From assembly GCA_949296915.1 (NCBI GenBank), contig CASFPX010000011.1:18864-82863 (forward strand): DNA of 64,000 nt, written 5' to 3'. Shown here in pieces: positions 6,871 to 15,158 of the stretch (positions are counted from its first letter, which is position 1; each line of letters begins with the position of its first letter). Below the pieces are notes generated by a model, which did not search any database, was not told where the DNA came from, and was given only the letters and a program-made list of their open reading frames with translations. The position numbers and the translations under genes are program-made. Source of the DNA: Onthovicinus sp900555545 (GTDB lineage Bacteria > Bacillota > Clostridia > Oscillospirales > Acutalibacteraceae).

Positions 6871-8148
6871 ATGACAGTATTGATGGTTGGCGGAGGCGGC
6901 CGCGAGCACGCGCTGATCCGCAAGCTCAAGGAGAGCCCCAGAGTTGATCGAATTTACTGCGCGCCGGGGAACGGCGGGATTTCTCGCGATGCGGAGTGCC
7001 GGAACGTAGCAGCCTGCGATATTGATGGGATGGTTGCGCTGGCCAAGGAGATCCGTGCAGATCTCGTGTTTGTTGCACCGGACGATCCGCTGGCCGCCGG
7101 CATGGTGGACGCGATGGAGGAGAACGGATTCCGTGCTTTTGGTCCGCGCGCCAATGCGGCAGTGATTGAGAGCAGCAAGAGTTTTTCCAAGGATATGATG
7201 AAGCGGTACGGCATTCCGACCGCCTCATACGAGGTTTTCACGGATGCGGACGCGGCGGCGGACTATATCCGGGCCCAGAATCACTATCCCGTTGTTATCA
7301 AGGCGGATGGTCTCGCGCTCGGGAAGGGCGTGATCATTGCCGAGGACGAGGCGGCCGCACTCAAGGCGGTTGACGACATGATGCGCGGGGCGGCATTTGG
7401 GGACTCCGGCAAAAAAGTCGTAATCGAGGAATTTCTGACCGGTCCGGAGGTCTCTGTGCTGAGCTTTACGGATGGTAAGACGATCGTGCCGATGATCTCC
7501 TCGATGGATCACAAGCGTGCGCTTGATGGCGATCGCGGCCTAAATACCGGTGGTATGGGTACGGTTGCTCCGAATCCGTTCTACACGCCGGAGATCGCTG
7601 AGCAGTGTATGCGCGAGATCTTCCTCCCTACTGTCCATGCAATGAACGATCTGGGCCGTCCGTTCAAGGGGTGTCTCTACTTTGGGCTGATGATTACGAA
7701 GGATGGGCCAAAGGTGATCGAGTACAATGCCCGGTTTGGCGACCCGGAGACACAGGTTGTACTGCCGCTGCTGCAAACGCCGCTGATTGATATTGTGGAG
7801 GCCGTTATTGATGAACAGCTTGACCAGATCGATGTGGTGTTCAGCGGTAAAGCCTGCGCCTGTGTTGTGATGGCATCCGGCGGATACCCGCAAGCCTATC
7901 CCAAGGGGATTGAGATCACCGGTCTGGATGACGGCGGACAGGTTGACGGAGCGGTCGTGTATCACGCCGGCACCAGCTATGCGGATGGCAAATTTTACAC
8001 AGCAGGTGGGCGAGTTTTAGGGGTCACAGCTGTTGGCGATACGTTGGAACAGGCGCTCGACGCCTCATATCGCGCCGTGAAGCAGATAAATTTTGCCGGT
8101 GCGCACTATCGTACAGATATTGGACGTAAAAAGTTCACGCGCAGTTAA
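6871..8148 (+). CDS. purD: Phosphoribosylamine-glycine ligase (GAR synthetase)
   Basis: PurD joins glycine to phosphoribosylamine using ATP. The 425-residue protein starts with the GGGGREHA motif (7-14), has the ATP-grasp core (VIKADGLALGKG) and the GDPETQV signature near residue 290. GGGAGG precedes the start by 7 bases. It is the last gene of the purine operon; purB, purC and purL/Q/S are not in the window. No clear terminator follows, only an AT-rich stretch. Confidence 0.96.
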   Translation: MTVLMVGGGGREHALIRKLKESPRVDRIYCAPGNGGISRDAECRNVAACDIDGMVALAKEIRADLVFVAPDDPLAAGMVDAMEENGFRAFGPRANAAVIESSKSFSKDMMKRYGIPTASYEVFTDADAAADYIRAQNHYPVVIKADGLALGKGVIIAEDEAAALKAVDDMMRGAAFGDSGKKVVIEEFLTGPEVSVLSFTDGKTIVPMISSMDHKRALDGDRGLNTGGMGTVAPNPFYTPEIAEQCMREIFLPTVHAMNDLGRPFKGCLYFGLMITKDGPKVIEYNARFGDPETQVVLPLLQTPLIDIVEAVIDEQLDQIDVVFSGKACACVVMASGGYPQAYPKGIEITGLDDGGQVDGAVVYHAGTSYADGKFYTAGGRVLGVTAVGDTLEQALDASYRAVKQINFAGAHYRTDIGRKKFTRS

Positions 8149-8217
8149 TATTTTTGCGATATATTATTTATAAAATTTTTATAATTTCTGAATTTAACTG
8201 TGTAGGTGATGGCTGCT

Positions 8218-9765
8218 ATGGGTAAGTGGAAATCGTTCAGCAAAAAAAAGAAGGCATGGATCATTGTCGGTTGTGTGCTTCTGGCGGCTGCACTCGGCGT
8301 GGGGATTTATTTCCTCGTCCGGCCGGAGCCGGGAACCCCTGTTGAAGTTGTGACAGCTGAAAACGAAAAATTGGTACAGACGATCAATCCAACCGCTACG
8401 ATTGAATCATCCGATACAGATAACTTTACCCTGACTGCCGGGACAGTTCCGCTGAATGTCAATGTTCAGCCCGGCGACCGTGTCAAGGCGGGTGATGTGC
8501 TGGCGACTTTTGATCTCACCGATCTTCAGCAGCAGGTGAGCGAAAAGCAGAGCGCCTATGACAAGGCGGTCTCCGCTTATAATGCTGCAGTGACCAGCAA
8601 CCAGAATGCCAAACAGCAGCTGACGCAGATCAATGCGGAGATTGCTGCTCAGGAGCAGGAGATAGCGGCGCTCAAGGAGAAGGGAATCGCCCCTGCCGAA
8701 GATCTGGAACAGATGCAGCAGGATATTGCCTACATTCAGCAGATTGTCCAAAATATGACGCCGGAGCAGCTCCAGGAACTTCTGGAGATGTTCCAGGCTG
8801 CGGGGGGAACAGACAGCACATTCAACTCGCTTATCAGCGGTTCTGTACAGAATCTTACCAATTTGATGGAGGCACAGGGGCGCTTAATTAAGCTGCAGGC
8901 CCAGAAGGTATTGCTTCAGGCGCAATCGGCCATTTCTGTTTCGGATATCTATCAGATTGCAGTCGATGCGGCTAAGTCTTCCCTGGACAGCGCCCGTGCT
9001 CAGTTGAATGAGCTATCTTCCGGTTGGGTTGCGCAGAAGGATGGGCTCGTCACTGCGGTCAATATTGCGGAGGGAGTTCCGTTCGGCGGCGCACAGCAGG
9101 ATCAGAGCATGGATCTTTCCAGTATCCTGTCCTCTCTGACCTCCGGTTCGCAGATGGATTCCTCCACCATTATGCAGATGCTTACACAGATGATGAATGC
9201 CTCCAGTGTCGGTATGAGCGTCAGCTACGATGACGGGATCCAGGCAGTATTCAGTGTTGGCAAATATGATATTCTTGACCTGCATGTTGGTCAGGAGGTA
9301 AAAATCAGCAGTGTGACGGGGGACTTTAGCGGCAAGATCGTATATATTTCCCCTACCGCTTCATCCTCGGGCGGAATAAGCATCTCCTCGTTGACAGGAT
9401 CCTCTTCCTCCAGCGCCAATGTAACAGTGAAAGCCTCGATTGAGAACCCGGATGAGAGTATTATTATTGGTTTTGACGTTGATGTTGAGATTGCCACAGA
9501 TGAGGTGCAGGATGCGGTGGCGATTCCCATGGAGGCACTCTCTTTTGACGGATCCGAAAATTATGTCTACGTACTCAATGCAGATAATACAGTCACTAAG
9601 CGTATGGTGACAACGGGGATCGCTTCTGATACAATGTACCAAATCCTGTCCGGCGTTGAAGCGGGTGAAACCGTTGTTCGCAATCCCTCTTCTGATCTTG
9701 AAGACGGTGCCAAGGTAGAACCCACCCGATCCACCTCTGCGGATGGTGACACCACAAACAACTGA
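8218..9765 (+). CDS. MacA/HlyD-type efflux adaptor (membrane fusion protein)
   Basis: This 515-residue protein has one N-terminal transmembrane helix (about residues 13-36) and an extracytoplasmic body. The body is a biotinyl-lipoyl-like half (PGDRVKAGDVLATFDL), a long coiled coil rich in Gln/Ala/Glu (about 115-260), a serine-rich insert and a beta-barrel part ending in GVEAGETVV. Such adaptors pair with MacB/FtsX-type permeases. The ATG at 8218 is preferred because AGGTG lies 9 bases upstream; a GTG at 8206 and ATG at 8209 are in frame but lack a site. A TATAAT at 8180-8185 in the AT-rich gap may be its promoter. Confidence 0.88.
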   Translation: MGKWKSFSKKKKAWIIVGCVLLAAALGVGIYFLVRPEPGTPVEVVTAENEKLVQTINPTATIESSDTDNFTLTAGTVPLNVNVQPGDRVKAGDVLATFDLTDLQQQVSEKQSAYDKAVSAYNAAVTSNQNAKQQLTQINAEIAAQEQEIAALKEKGIAPAEDLEQMQQDIAYIQQIVQNMTPEQLQELLEMFQAAGGTDSTFNSLISGSVQNLTNLMEAQGRLIKLQAQKVLLQAQSAISVSDIYQIAVDAAKSSLDSARAQLNELSSGWVAQKDGLVTAVNIAEGVPFGGAQQDQSMDLSSILSSLTSGSQMDSSTIMQMLTQMMNASSVGMSVSYDDGIQAVFSVGKYDILDLHVGQEVKISSVTGDFSGKIVYISPTASSSGGISISSLTGSSSSSANVTVKASIENPDESIIIGFDVDVEIATDEVQDAVAIPMEALSFDGSENYVYVLNADNTVTKRMVTTGIASDTMYQILSGVEAGETVVRNPSSDLEDGAKVEPTRSTSADGDTTNN

Positions 9766-9784
9766 GCAAAAGCGGGGGATCTAT

Positions 9785-11026
9785 TTGAATATCAAAGAAA
9801 ATATTAGGATTGCCCTGTTTAGCATCCGGACAAATATTATGCGTTCCCTGCTCACTATGCTCGGGATTATCATCGGTGTGGCTTCGGTAATCGCTGTAAT
9901 TACCGTCGGCAATGGCGGTCGCGATTACATCGTGGGGATGATCCGGGATCTTGGAGCCAATGTTGTGAGTATCACGGTCAATACGGCGTCGGCCGAGGAT
10001 AGCGACTATATCACCTCGGACGATATTGCTGCGATTCGTAAGCTGGACAGTATCCAGTATATTTCTCCCGTTACGATGTCCATGGGTAGTATCGAGGTCG
10101 AGGGAAACAGCTCGATGGGATTTGCCCTTGGGACGGATGAACAGATCCAATATCTGCTAAAGGGCGGCTGTAAGTACGGACGGTATTATACTGATGATGA
10201 GATCGAAAGCGGGCGCGCTGTTGCCGTTGTCGACATCACCACCGCCAAGGCGCTTTTTGGCTATGAGAATGTGGTTGGGCAGATGTTCAGTTACTCGATC
10301 AACGGCCGGTCTGAGCGCTTCAAGATTATTGGTGTGACGGATCTGATGGGGACATTTGGCGGAGACTCAGATCAGGTCATGGAGATGGTGAACTCCATGG
10401 GTGGGAACTCCATGATGGGGTACATGTTCATGATTCCGTCCACAATTGCCGCGAACCTTTCGGGGCGCGAGGATCAGTATGAAATGTGCTACTTTTCCTC
10501 CAACGATGAGAGTGAACTGGACGCAGCCGGCCAGGCGGCCCTCAACCTGATCCAGACACGGCATAACAATGCCGACCGCGAGGCATATACTGTTCAGAAC
10601 ATGGCGACCTATATTGACCTGCTGGATACAGTGATCCGCGTATTTACCATCTTTATCGCTGCTGTGAGTGCAATCTCCTTGATCGTTGGCGGTATCGGTG
10701 TCATGAATATTATGCTGGTCACGGTGACCGAGCGGACACGGGAGATCGGCATCCGGAAGGCGCTCGGCGCCAAGACCTCCAACATCATGTTCCAGTTTTT
10801 GACGGAATCCATCGTGCTCTGCCTGATCGGCGGGATCATTGGTACGATTCTGGGCGTTTCGGGTGCGTCGCTTGTGTCTCATCTGATGAATGTACCGTTG
10901 GGTGTGGACTTCTCCACAATTTTGATTGCTATCGGTTTCTCCAGTGCGATCGGTATCTTCTTTGGAATCTATCCGGCGCGCAGGGCGGCAAAAATGCAGC
11001 CGATTGAGGCACTCCGTAGGGAATAA
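9785..11026 (+). CDS. MacB/FtsX-family ABC transporter permease
   Basis: The 413-residue protein has the MacB layout: a cytoplasmic N-terminal segment (NIKENIRIALFSIRTN), one membrane helix, a large extracytoplasmic domain, then three C-terminal helices. The conserved VTERTREIGIRKALGAK loop lies between the first two of these, and the PARRAAKMQPIEALR tail is present. The start is taken as TTG 9785, which has GGGGG 6 bases upstream; a longer frame overlaps the adaptor gene without a ribosome binding site. The usual LolD/MacB-type ATPase gene is missing between or beside the two genes, so it must come from another locus. A terminator follows at once. Confidence 0.87.
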   Translation: MNIKENIRIALFSIRTNIMRSLLTMLGIIIGVASVIAVITVGNGGRDYIVGMIRDLGANVVSITVNTASAEDSDYITSDDIAAIRKLDSIQYISPVTMSMGSIEVEGNSSMGFALGTDEQIQYLLKGGCKYGRYYTDDEIESGRAVAVVDITTAKALFGYENVVGQMFSYSINGRSERFKIIGVTDLMGTFGGDSDQVMEMVNSMGGNSMMGYMFMIPSTIAANLSGREDQYEMCYFSSNDESELDAAGQAALNLIQTRHNNADREAYTVQNMATYIDLLDTVIRVFTIFIAAVSAISLIVGGIGVMNIMLVTVTERTREIGIRKALGAKTSNIMFQFLTESIVLCLIGGIIGTILGVSGASLVSHLMNVPLGVDFSTILIAIGFSSAIGIFFGIYPARRAAKMQPIEALRRE

Positions 11027-11042
11027 AAGTAAGATAATTGAT

Positions 11043-11074
11043 TTGCAACAGCCGCTATGGCTGTTGCAATTTTT
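11043..11074 (+). terminator. Terminator after the efflux permease
   Basis: TTGCAACAGCC and GGCTGTTGCAA pair perfectly around a GCTAT loop and are followed by TTTTT. Confidence 0.9.
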
Positions 11075-11101
11075 CTGCTATTTTGAATTGAGGTGTAAGG
11101 G

Positions 11102-12124
11102 ATGAATACACAACAGTTGTTGGAAGAACTGTGCAGTGCAGAGGGCGTGTCCGGCCATGAAGGGGCGGCTGCGGATGTGGCGGCGCGGCATCTTGCTCAG
11201 TATGCCGTGGTGCACAGGGACGCACTCGGGAATGTAATCGGTACGATCCAAGGAGAAGGTACACACGTTCTCCTGGATGCCCATATAGACCAGATCGGCC
11301 TGATTGTGACATCTATTGATGAAGAGGGGTTCCTTCGTTTTGACCGGTGCGGTGGAGTTGATGTGCGATTCCTCTGTGGTCAGGATGTCACCGTGTGGGG
11401 GAAAACTCCGATCAGAGGTACAGTCTGTTCCACACCGCCCCATCTGCTGGGGAACGAGGATGGGAAAAAGGCGGCCGACTTCAAGGATCTTGGGATCGAT
11501 ATCGGTATGACTAAGGATGAGGCCGCCGCATGTGTCTCCCCCGGAGATCGCGTAACATTTGATACAAAGCCTGTCATGCTTCTCGGCAGCCACTTTTCGG
11601 CTCCGGCGATCGATGACCGCGCCGGTGTTGCGGCAATTTTGTTGGCGCTGGATCGGTGCAAAGGCAAGCTGAAAAATCCCGTCACTGTCGTGTTTGCCGT
11701 TCAGGAGGAGGTCGGCACACGCGGCGCCGCCACGGGGGCCTATGCTGCTGATGCGGATGAGGCGATTGCCGTGGATGTCAGCTTTGCGATGGCACCTGGA
11801 TGTCCGGAGCGCAAATGCGGCAAGCTGGGCGGCGGGACAATGATTGGAATTGCGCCCACGCTTTCTGCCTCCATGTCCGATGCGTTCATCCGGATTGCCG
11901 AGGGGAACGGAATCCCCTATACGCTTGAAGTGATGGGCGGAGAAACTGGCACAGATGCGGACGTCATCGATATCTCGCGCGGCGGTATTCGTATGGGGCT
12001 GCTCTCGATTCCGCAGCGCTACATGCACACGCCGGTGGAGATTGTTGACCTGCGCGATATTGAGCATACGGCGGCAATGATTGCGGACTATTTGACCGGC
12101 TTGGGAGGGAATACGAATGATTGA
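11102..12124 (+). CDS. M42-family metallo-aminopeptidase (first of a pair)
   Basis: M42 peptidases are dimetal aminopeptidases that assemble into large tetrahedral particles and trim short peptides. The 340 residues carry the family ligands: His in LLDAHIDQIG (about 60-69), Asp in AIDDRAG (about 176-182), Glu-Glu in QEEVGTRGAA near 205, Asp in AVDVSF, and His in RYMHTPVE near 310. AGGTGTAAGGG precedes the ATG. It overlaps the next, homologous gene by 8 bases. The exact substrate (glutamyl-, leucyl- or lysyl-aminopeptidase) cannot be told. Confidence 0.9.
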   Translation: MNTQQLLEELCSAEGVSGHEGAAADVAARHLAQYAVVHRDALGNVIGTIQGEGTHVLLDAHIDQIGLIVTSIDEEGFLRFDRCGGVDVRFLCGQDVTVWGKTPIRGTVCSTPPHLLGNEDGKKAADFKDLGIDIGMTKDEAAACVSPGDRVTFDTKPVMLLGSHFSAPAIDDRAGVAAILLALDRCKGKLKNPVTVVFAVQEEVGTRGAATGAYAADADEAIAVDVSFAMAPGCPERKCGKLGGGTMIGIAPTLSASMSDAFIRIAEGNGIPYTLEVMGGETGTDADVIDISRGGIRMGLLSIPQRYMHTPVEIVDLRDIEHTAAMIADYLTGLGGNTND

Positions 12125-13145
12125 GATATTGCAGGAGCTATGTGCGCTTGGCGGAATTTCCGGGCGGGAACATCAGGTGGCGGACTGGATCCAGAGCCGC
12201 TTGCCGGCCGGTGTCACTGTCCATCGGGATCCCTTGGGGAATCTGCTGGTCCATAAGCAGGGGCGGGAACGGCCGTCCCATCGGCTGATGCTGTGTGCCC
12301 ATATGGATGAAGTGGGGCTGATTATTAACGATATCACGCCGGAGGGGCTATTGGGCTTCTCCTGTGTTGGCGGGATTGATACGCGCGTTCTGCTTGCGCG
12401 TCAGGTGCTTGTAGGGGAGAGAAAGCTCCCGGGCGTCATCGGATTGAAGCCCATCCATCTGACCAAATCGGAAGAGCGTTCCACTCTTCCGAAGATCGAC
12501 GAGCTTTATATCGATATCGGCGCATTGGATAGGGAAGAGGCGCGTGCGCTTGTACGCCTGGGTGACAGCGTCACCTTTATGCCGGGAGTACGAGAGCTCG
12601 GGAAAGCGGTACTGGAGAGCAAGGCGATCGACGACCGCCTCGGATGTGCCGTTCTGTTGGAAATGCTCCGGGAGGAGCTCCCCTTTGATATGAATTTTGC
12701 CTTTACTGTCCAGGAGGAAGTCGGCACGCGGGGCGCATCTGCGGCGGCTTATGCAGTTGCTCCGGACTTCGCCCTCATCGTGGAGACGACAACCGCGGCC
12801 GACGTTGTCGGTGTCAGTGGTTCAGATAAGGTGTGCGAGCAGGGGAAGGGGGCTGTTGTTCCCTTTATGGACCGTGGAACCATTTACGACCGCGGCCTGT
12901 ATGAGCTTGCCTTTGAGACGGCGTCAGCTCACGGGATCCCAATTCAGACTAAGACCAAGGTGGCGGGCGGCAATGATGCTGGAGCAATCCACGGGACGCG
13001 TGCCGGAATCCGCTGCATTGCAGTATCCGCCCCATGCCGCTATCTACACTCACCCGGGGTTACGGTGCGCCGTGAGGATGCGCAGGCAGTCCTTGATTTG
13101 ACGCGGTCACTGGCGGCCGAGATATGCAGCAGGGAGGAGATTTAA
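12117..13145 (+). CDS. M42-family metallo-aminopeptidase (second of a pair)
   Basis: A diverged paralogue of the preceding gene with 342 residues. It has His in LCAHMDEVG, Asp in AIDDRLG, Glu-Glu in QEEVGTRGAS and His in RYLHSPG. The segment after the Glu-Glu pair reads IVETTTAADV, with Glu where the first protein has Asp; this is one of the two known ligand variants of the family. Tandem M42 genes often form mixed particles with complementary specificity. The start codon overlaps the end of the upstream gene, with GGGAGGG as ribosome binding site. Confidence 0.9.
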   Translation: MIEILQELCALGGISGREHQVADWIQSRLPAGVTVHRDPLGNLLVHKQGRERPSHRLMLCAHMDEVGLIINDITPEGLLGFSCVGGIDTRVLLARQVLVGERKLPGVIGLKPIHLTKSEERSTLPKIDELYIDIGALDREEARALVRLGDSVTFMPGVRELGKAVLESKAIDDRLGCAVLLEMLREELPFDMNFAFTVQEEVGTRGASAAAYAVAPDFALIVETTTAADVVGVSGSDKVCEQGKGAVVPFMDRGTIYDRGLYELAFETASAHGIPIQTKTKVAGGNDAGAIHGTRAGIRCIAVSAPCRYLHSPGVTVRREDAQAVLDLTRSLAAEICSREEI

Positions 13146-13149
13146 ATCC

Positions 13150-14424
13150 ATGGCAGAACATTTTTTTCAAATTGAAGAGAAAATTTTAAAACAGTCCGAG
13201 CAGGCGCTTGCCCTGTGCCGGGAATCCTTTGAGCGGATTGACCGCATTACAGAATATAATCAGCAGAAAATGCTGGCATCATTTATCGAAAATGGCGTGA
13301 GCGAAAGCCACTTTGCCGCCTCCACGGGATACGGCTACGGTGATCGCGGGCGCGAGACGCTTGACCGGGTACTGGCACAGGTGTTCGGTGCGGAGGACGC
13401 GCTCATCCGCCACAATTTTACCTGTGGTACGCACACGCTGGCTGTTGCCCTATTTGGGGTTTTGCGCCCGGGGGACACCATGATTTGTGCCACGGGAACT
13501 CCCTATGACACGATCCAGCCAGTAATTGGTATTAAAGGGGAACCGGGCAGCGGCTCACTGAAGGATTTTGGCATCCGCTACCGTCAGACAGAACTCACAC
13601 CGGAGGGGCGCGTCGATCTTCCGGCGCTTCGGCAGGCGCTGCTGGAGGATCCGACCATCCGTATGGTGTATATCCAGCGCTCCCGTGGTTACTCCCTGCG
13701 GCCAAGCCTCTCCCCGCAGGAGATCGGGGAGATCGTCGCCGTAGTCCGGCAGAATTCCAAGGCAGTTGTCATGGTGGATAACTGTTATGGTGAGTTCGTC
13801 TGCGAAAAGGAACCCACACAGTATGGGGCTGATCTGATTGCCGGGTCCCTGATTAAGAATCCGGGCGGCGGCATTGCCCCCACGGGTGGATATATCGCAG
13901 GCCGCCACGATCTGATTGAGCGATGTGCGCAGCGGCTGACAACACCCGGCCTCGGTAAGGAGGTGGGGGCTACGCTCAACCACAACCGTGAGCTGTTCAT
14001 GGGCCTATTCAACGCACCGCATGTCACGGGTGAAGCATTAAAGGCCGCTGTATTTACTGCGGCGCTCTTTGAGAGCCTTGGGTACGGCGTGACACCTTGC
14101 TATCAGGATGAAAGATATGATATAATACAGTCGGTTCTTTTGGAAAACGAACCGTCGCTGATCGCGTTCTGCCAGGGAATGCAGAAAGGGGCTCCAGTGG
14201 ACTCTTTTGTCTCGCCGGAGCCGTGGGACATGCCGGGATATGACAGTCAGGTAATCATGTCTGCCGGCGCATTTACCCTGGGCGCGTCGATTGAGCTCTC
14301 AGCGGATGCGCCGCTGAGGGAACCCTATGCCGCCTGGATGCAGGGAGGGCTGAATTTCCACTCCGCAAAGGTTGGCGTCATGCTGGCCGCACAGGAAATG
14401 GAAAGCCGCGGTCTGTTAAAGTGA
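13150..14424 (+). CDS. PLP-dependent methionine gamma-lyase-like protein (YnbB / aluminium-resistance family)
   Basis: The 424-residue protein matches the YnbB family, fold-type I pyridoxal-phosphate enzymes of uncertain reaction. In B. subtilis ynbB lies near glnR. Visible motifs are STGYGYGDRGRE near 57-68, the cofactor-contacting FTCGTHT segment near 95, MVDNCYGEF near 210, and the presumed PLP lysine in GSLIKNPGGG near 236. Family members were named for aluminium resistance on weak grounds; a C-S lyase activity is plausible. The gene starts 4 bases after the M42 gene with GGAGGA upstream. Confidence 0.85.
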   Translation: MAEHFFQIEEKILKQSEQALALCRESFERIDRITEYNQQKMLASFIENGVSESHFAASTGYGYGDRGRETLDRVLAQVFGAEDALIRHNFTCGTHTLAVALFGVLRPGDTMICATGTPYDTIQPVIGIKGEPGSGSLKDFGIRYRQTELTPEGRVDLPALRQALLEDPTIRMVYIQRSRGYSLRPSLSPQEIGEIVAVVRQNSKAVVMVDNCYGEFVCEKEPTQYGADLIAGSLIKNPGGGIAPTGGYIAGRHDLIERCAQRLTTPGLGKEVGATLNHNRELFMGLFNAPHVTGEALKAAVFTAALFESLGYGVTPCYQDERYDIIQSVLLENEPSLIAFCQGMQKGAPVDSFVSPEPWDMPGYDSQVIMSAGAFTLGASIELSADAPLREPYAAWMQGGLNFHSAKVGVMLAAQEMESRGLLK

Positions 14425-14435
14425 GGATGTGACAC

Positions 14436-15134
14436 GTGATGGAGGAGCTGCAAGGCTTTGATGGCTTTACGCCGGAGGCGCTGATGCTGTTGGCGGAGAA
14501 CCGCTTTCACAACAGCAAGGCGTTTTATGAGGAACATAAATCGGAGCTGAATGTATTGGCAATCCGCCCCATGCGCCAGATTGCTCAGGCGCTTGCACCA
14601 CAGATGGAGGCGCTTGACCCGCTGATGAATCTCAACCCGGTTCGCATGGTGTCACGGATCCGGCGCGACAACCGCTTCACAAAAGATAAAAGCTTATATC
14701 GTGCCAACGTGTGGGTGACCTTCGCGCGCCCCAAGCAGTCCTTTCCGCACGCACCCTGCTTTTGGTTTGAAGTCGCCCAGGAGTCGTATTCCTACGGACT
14801 GGGGTATTACCACACAACGCCTGCCCTGATGGAGGCGTACCGGAAACAGTTGGCATATCAGCCCAAGGTCTTTGAGTGCCAGGCCAAAAAAGCGCTCAAC
14901 GACGGATTCACCTTTGAGGGGGAGTGTTACCGGCGTGAAAAGGAGGGGGACATCCCAGACCGGCTGAAATCATATTATAATTTAAAGGATATTGTCCTGA
15001 TCCGCTATGGAACGGATTTTGACGTTCTGCGCTCCGAGGCGATCCTGGCACAGCTGCGGGAGGGGTACCGTGCGCTGGAGGGGATGTACCACTTCCTGAT
15101 GGAGGCACAGGCGCGTGTAGAGGATCCGGAATGA
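14436..15134 (+). CDS. DUF2461 family protein
   Basis: The 232 residues fit the DUF2461/TIGR02453 family of unknown function, recognised by FHNSKAFYEEHK near 28, the RIRRDNRFTKDKSLYR segment near 72-87 and the following NVWVTFARP. There is no signal peptide or membrane helix. Start: GTG 14436 has GAGG 9 bases upstream; ATG 14439 one codon later is equally possible. It follows the YnbB gene by 11 bases and is likely co-transcribed with it. Confidence 0.8.
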   Translation: MMEELQGFDGFTPEALMLLAENRFHNSKAFYEEHKSELNVLAIRPMRQIAQALAPQMEALDPLMNLNPVRMVSRIRRDNRFTKDKSLYRANVWVTFARPKQSFPHAPCFWFEVAQESYSYGLGYYHTTPALMEAYRKQLAYQPKVFECQAKKALNDGFTFEGECYRREKEGDIPDRLKSYYNLKDIVLIRYGTDFDVLRSEAILAQLREGYRALEGMYHFLMEAQARVEDPE

Positions 15135-15158
15135 TGATTTTAAGAGGGAGGGGTCTTT

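Noticed and set aside
11078..12067. A 329-codon minus-strand frame opposite the first M42 gene
   Set aside because: It mirrors a complete, motif-supported gene; its translation is rich in His, Arg and Cys without any domain, as expected of antisense reading.
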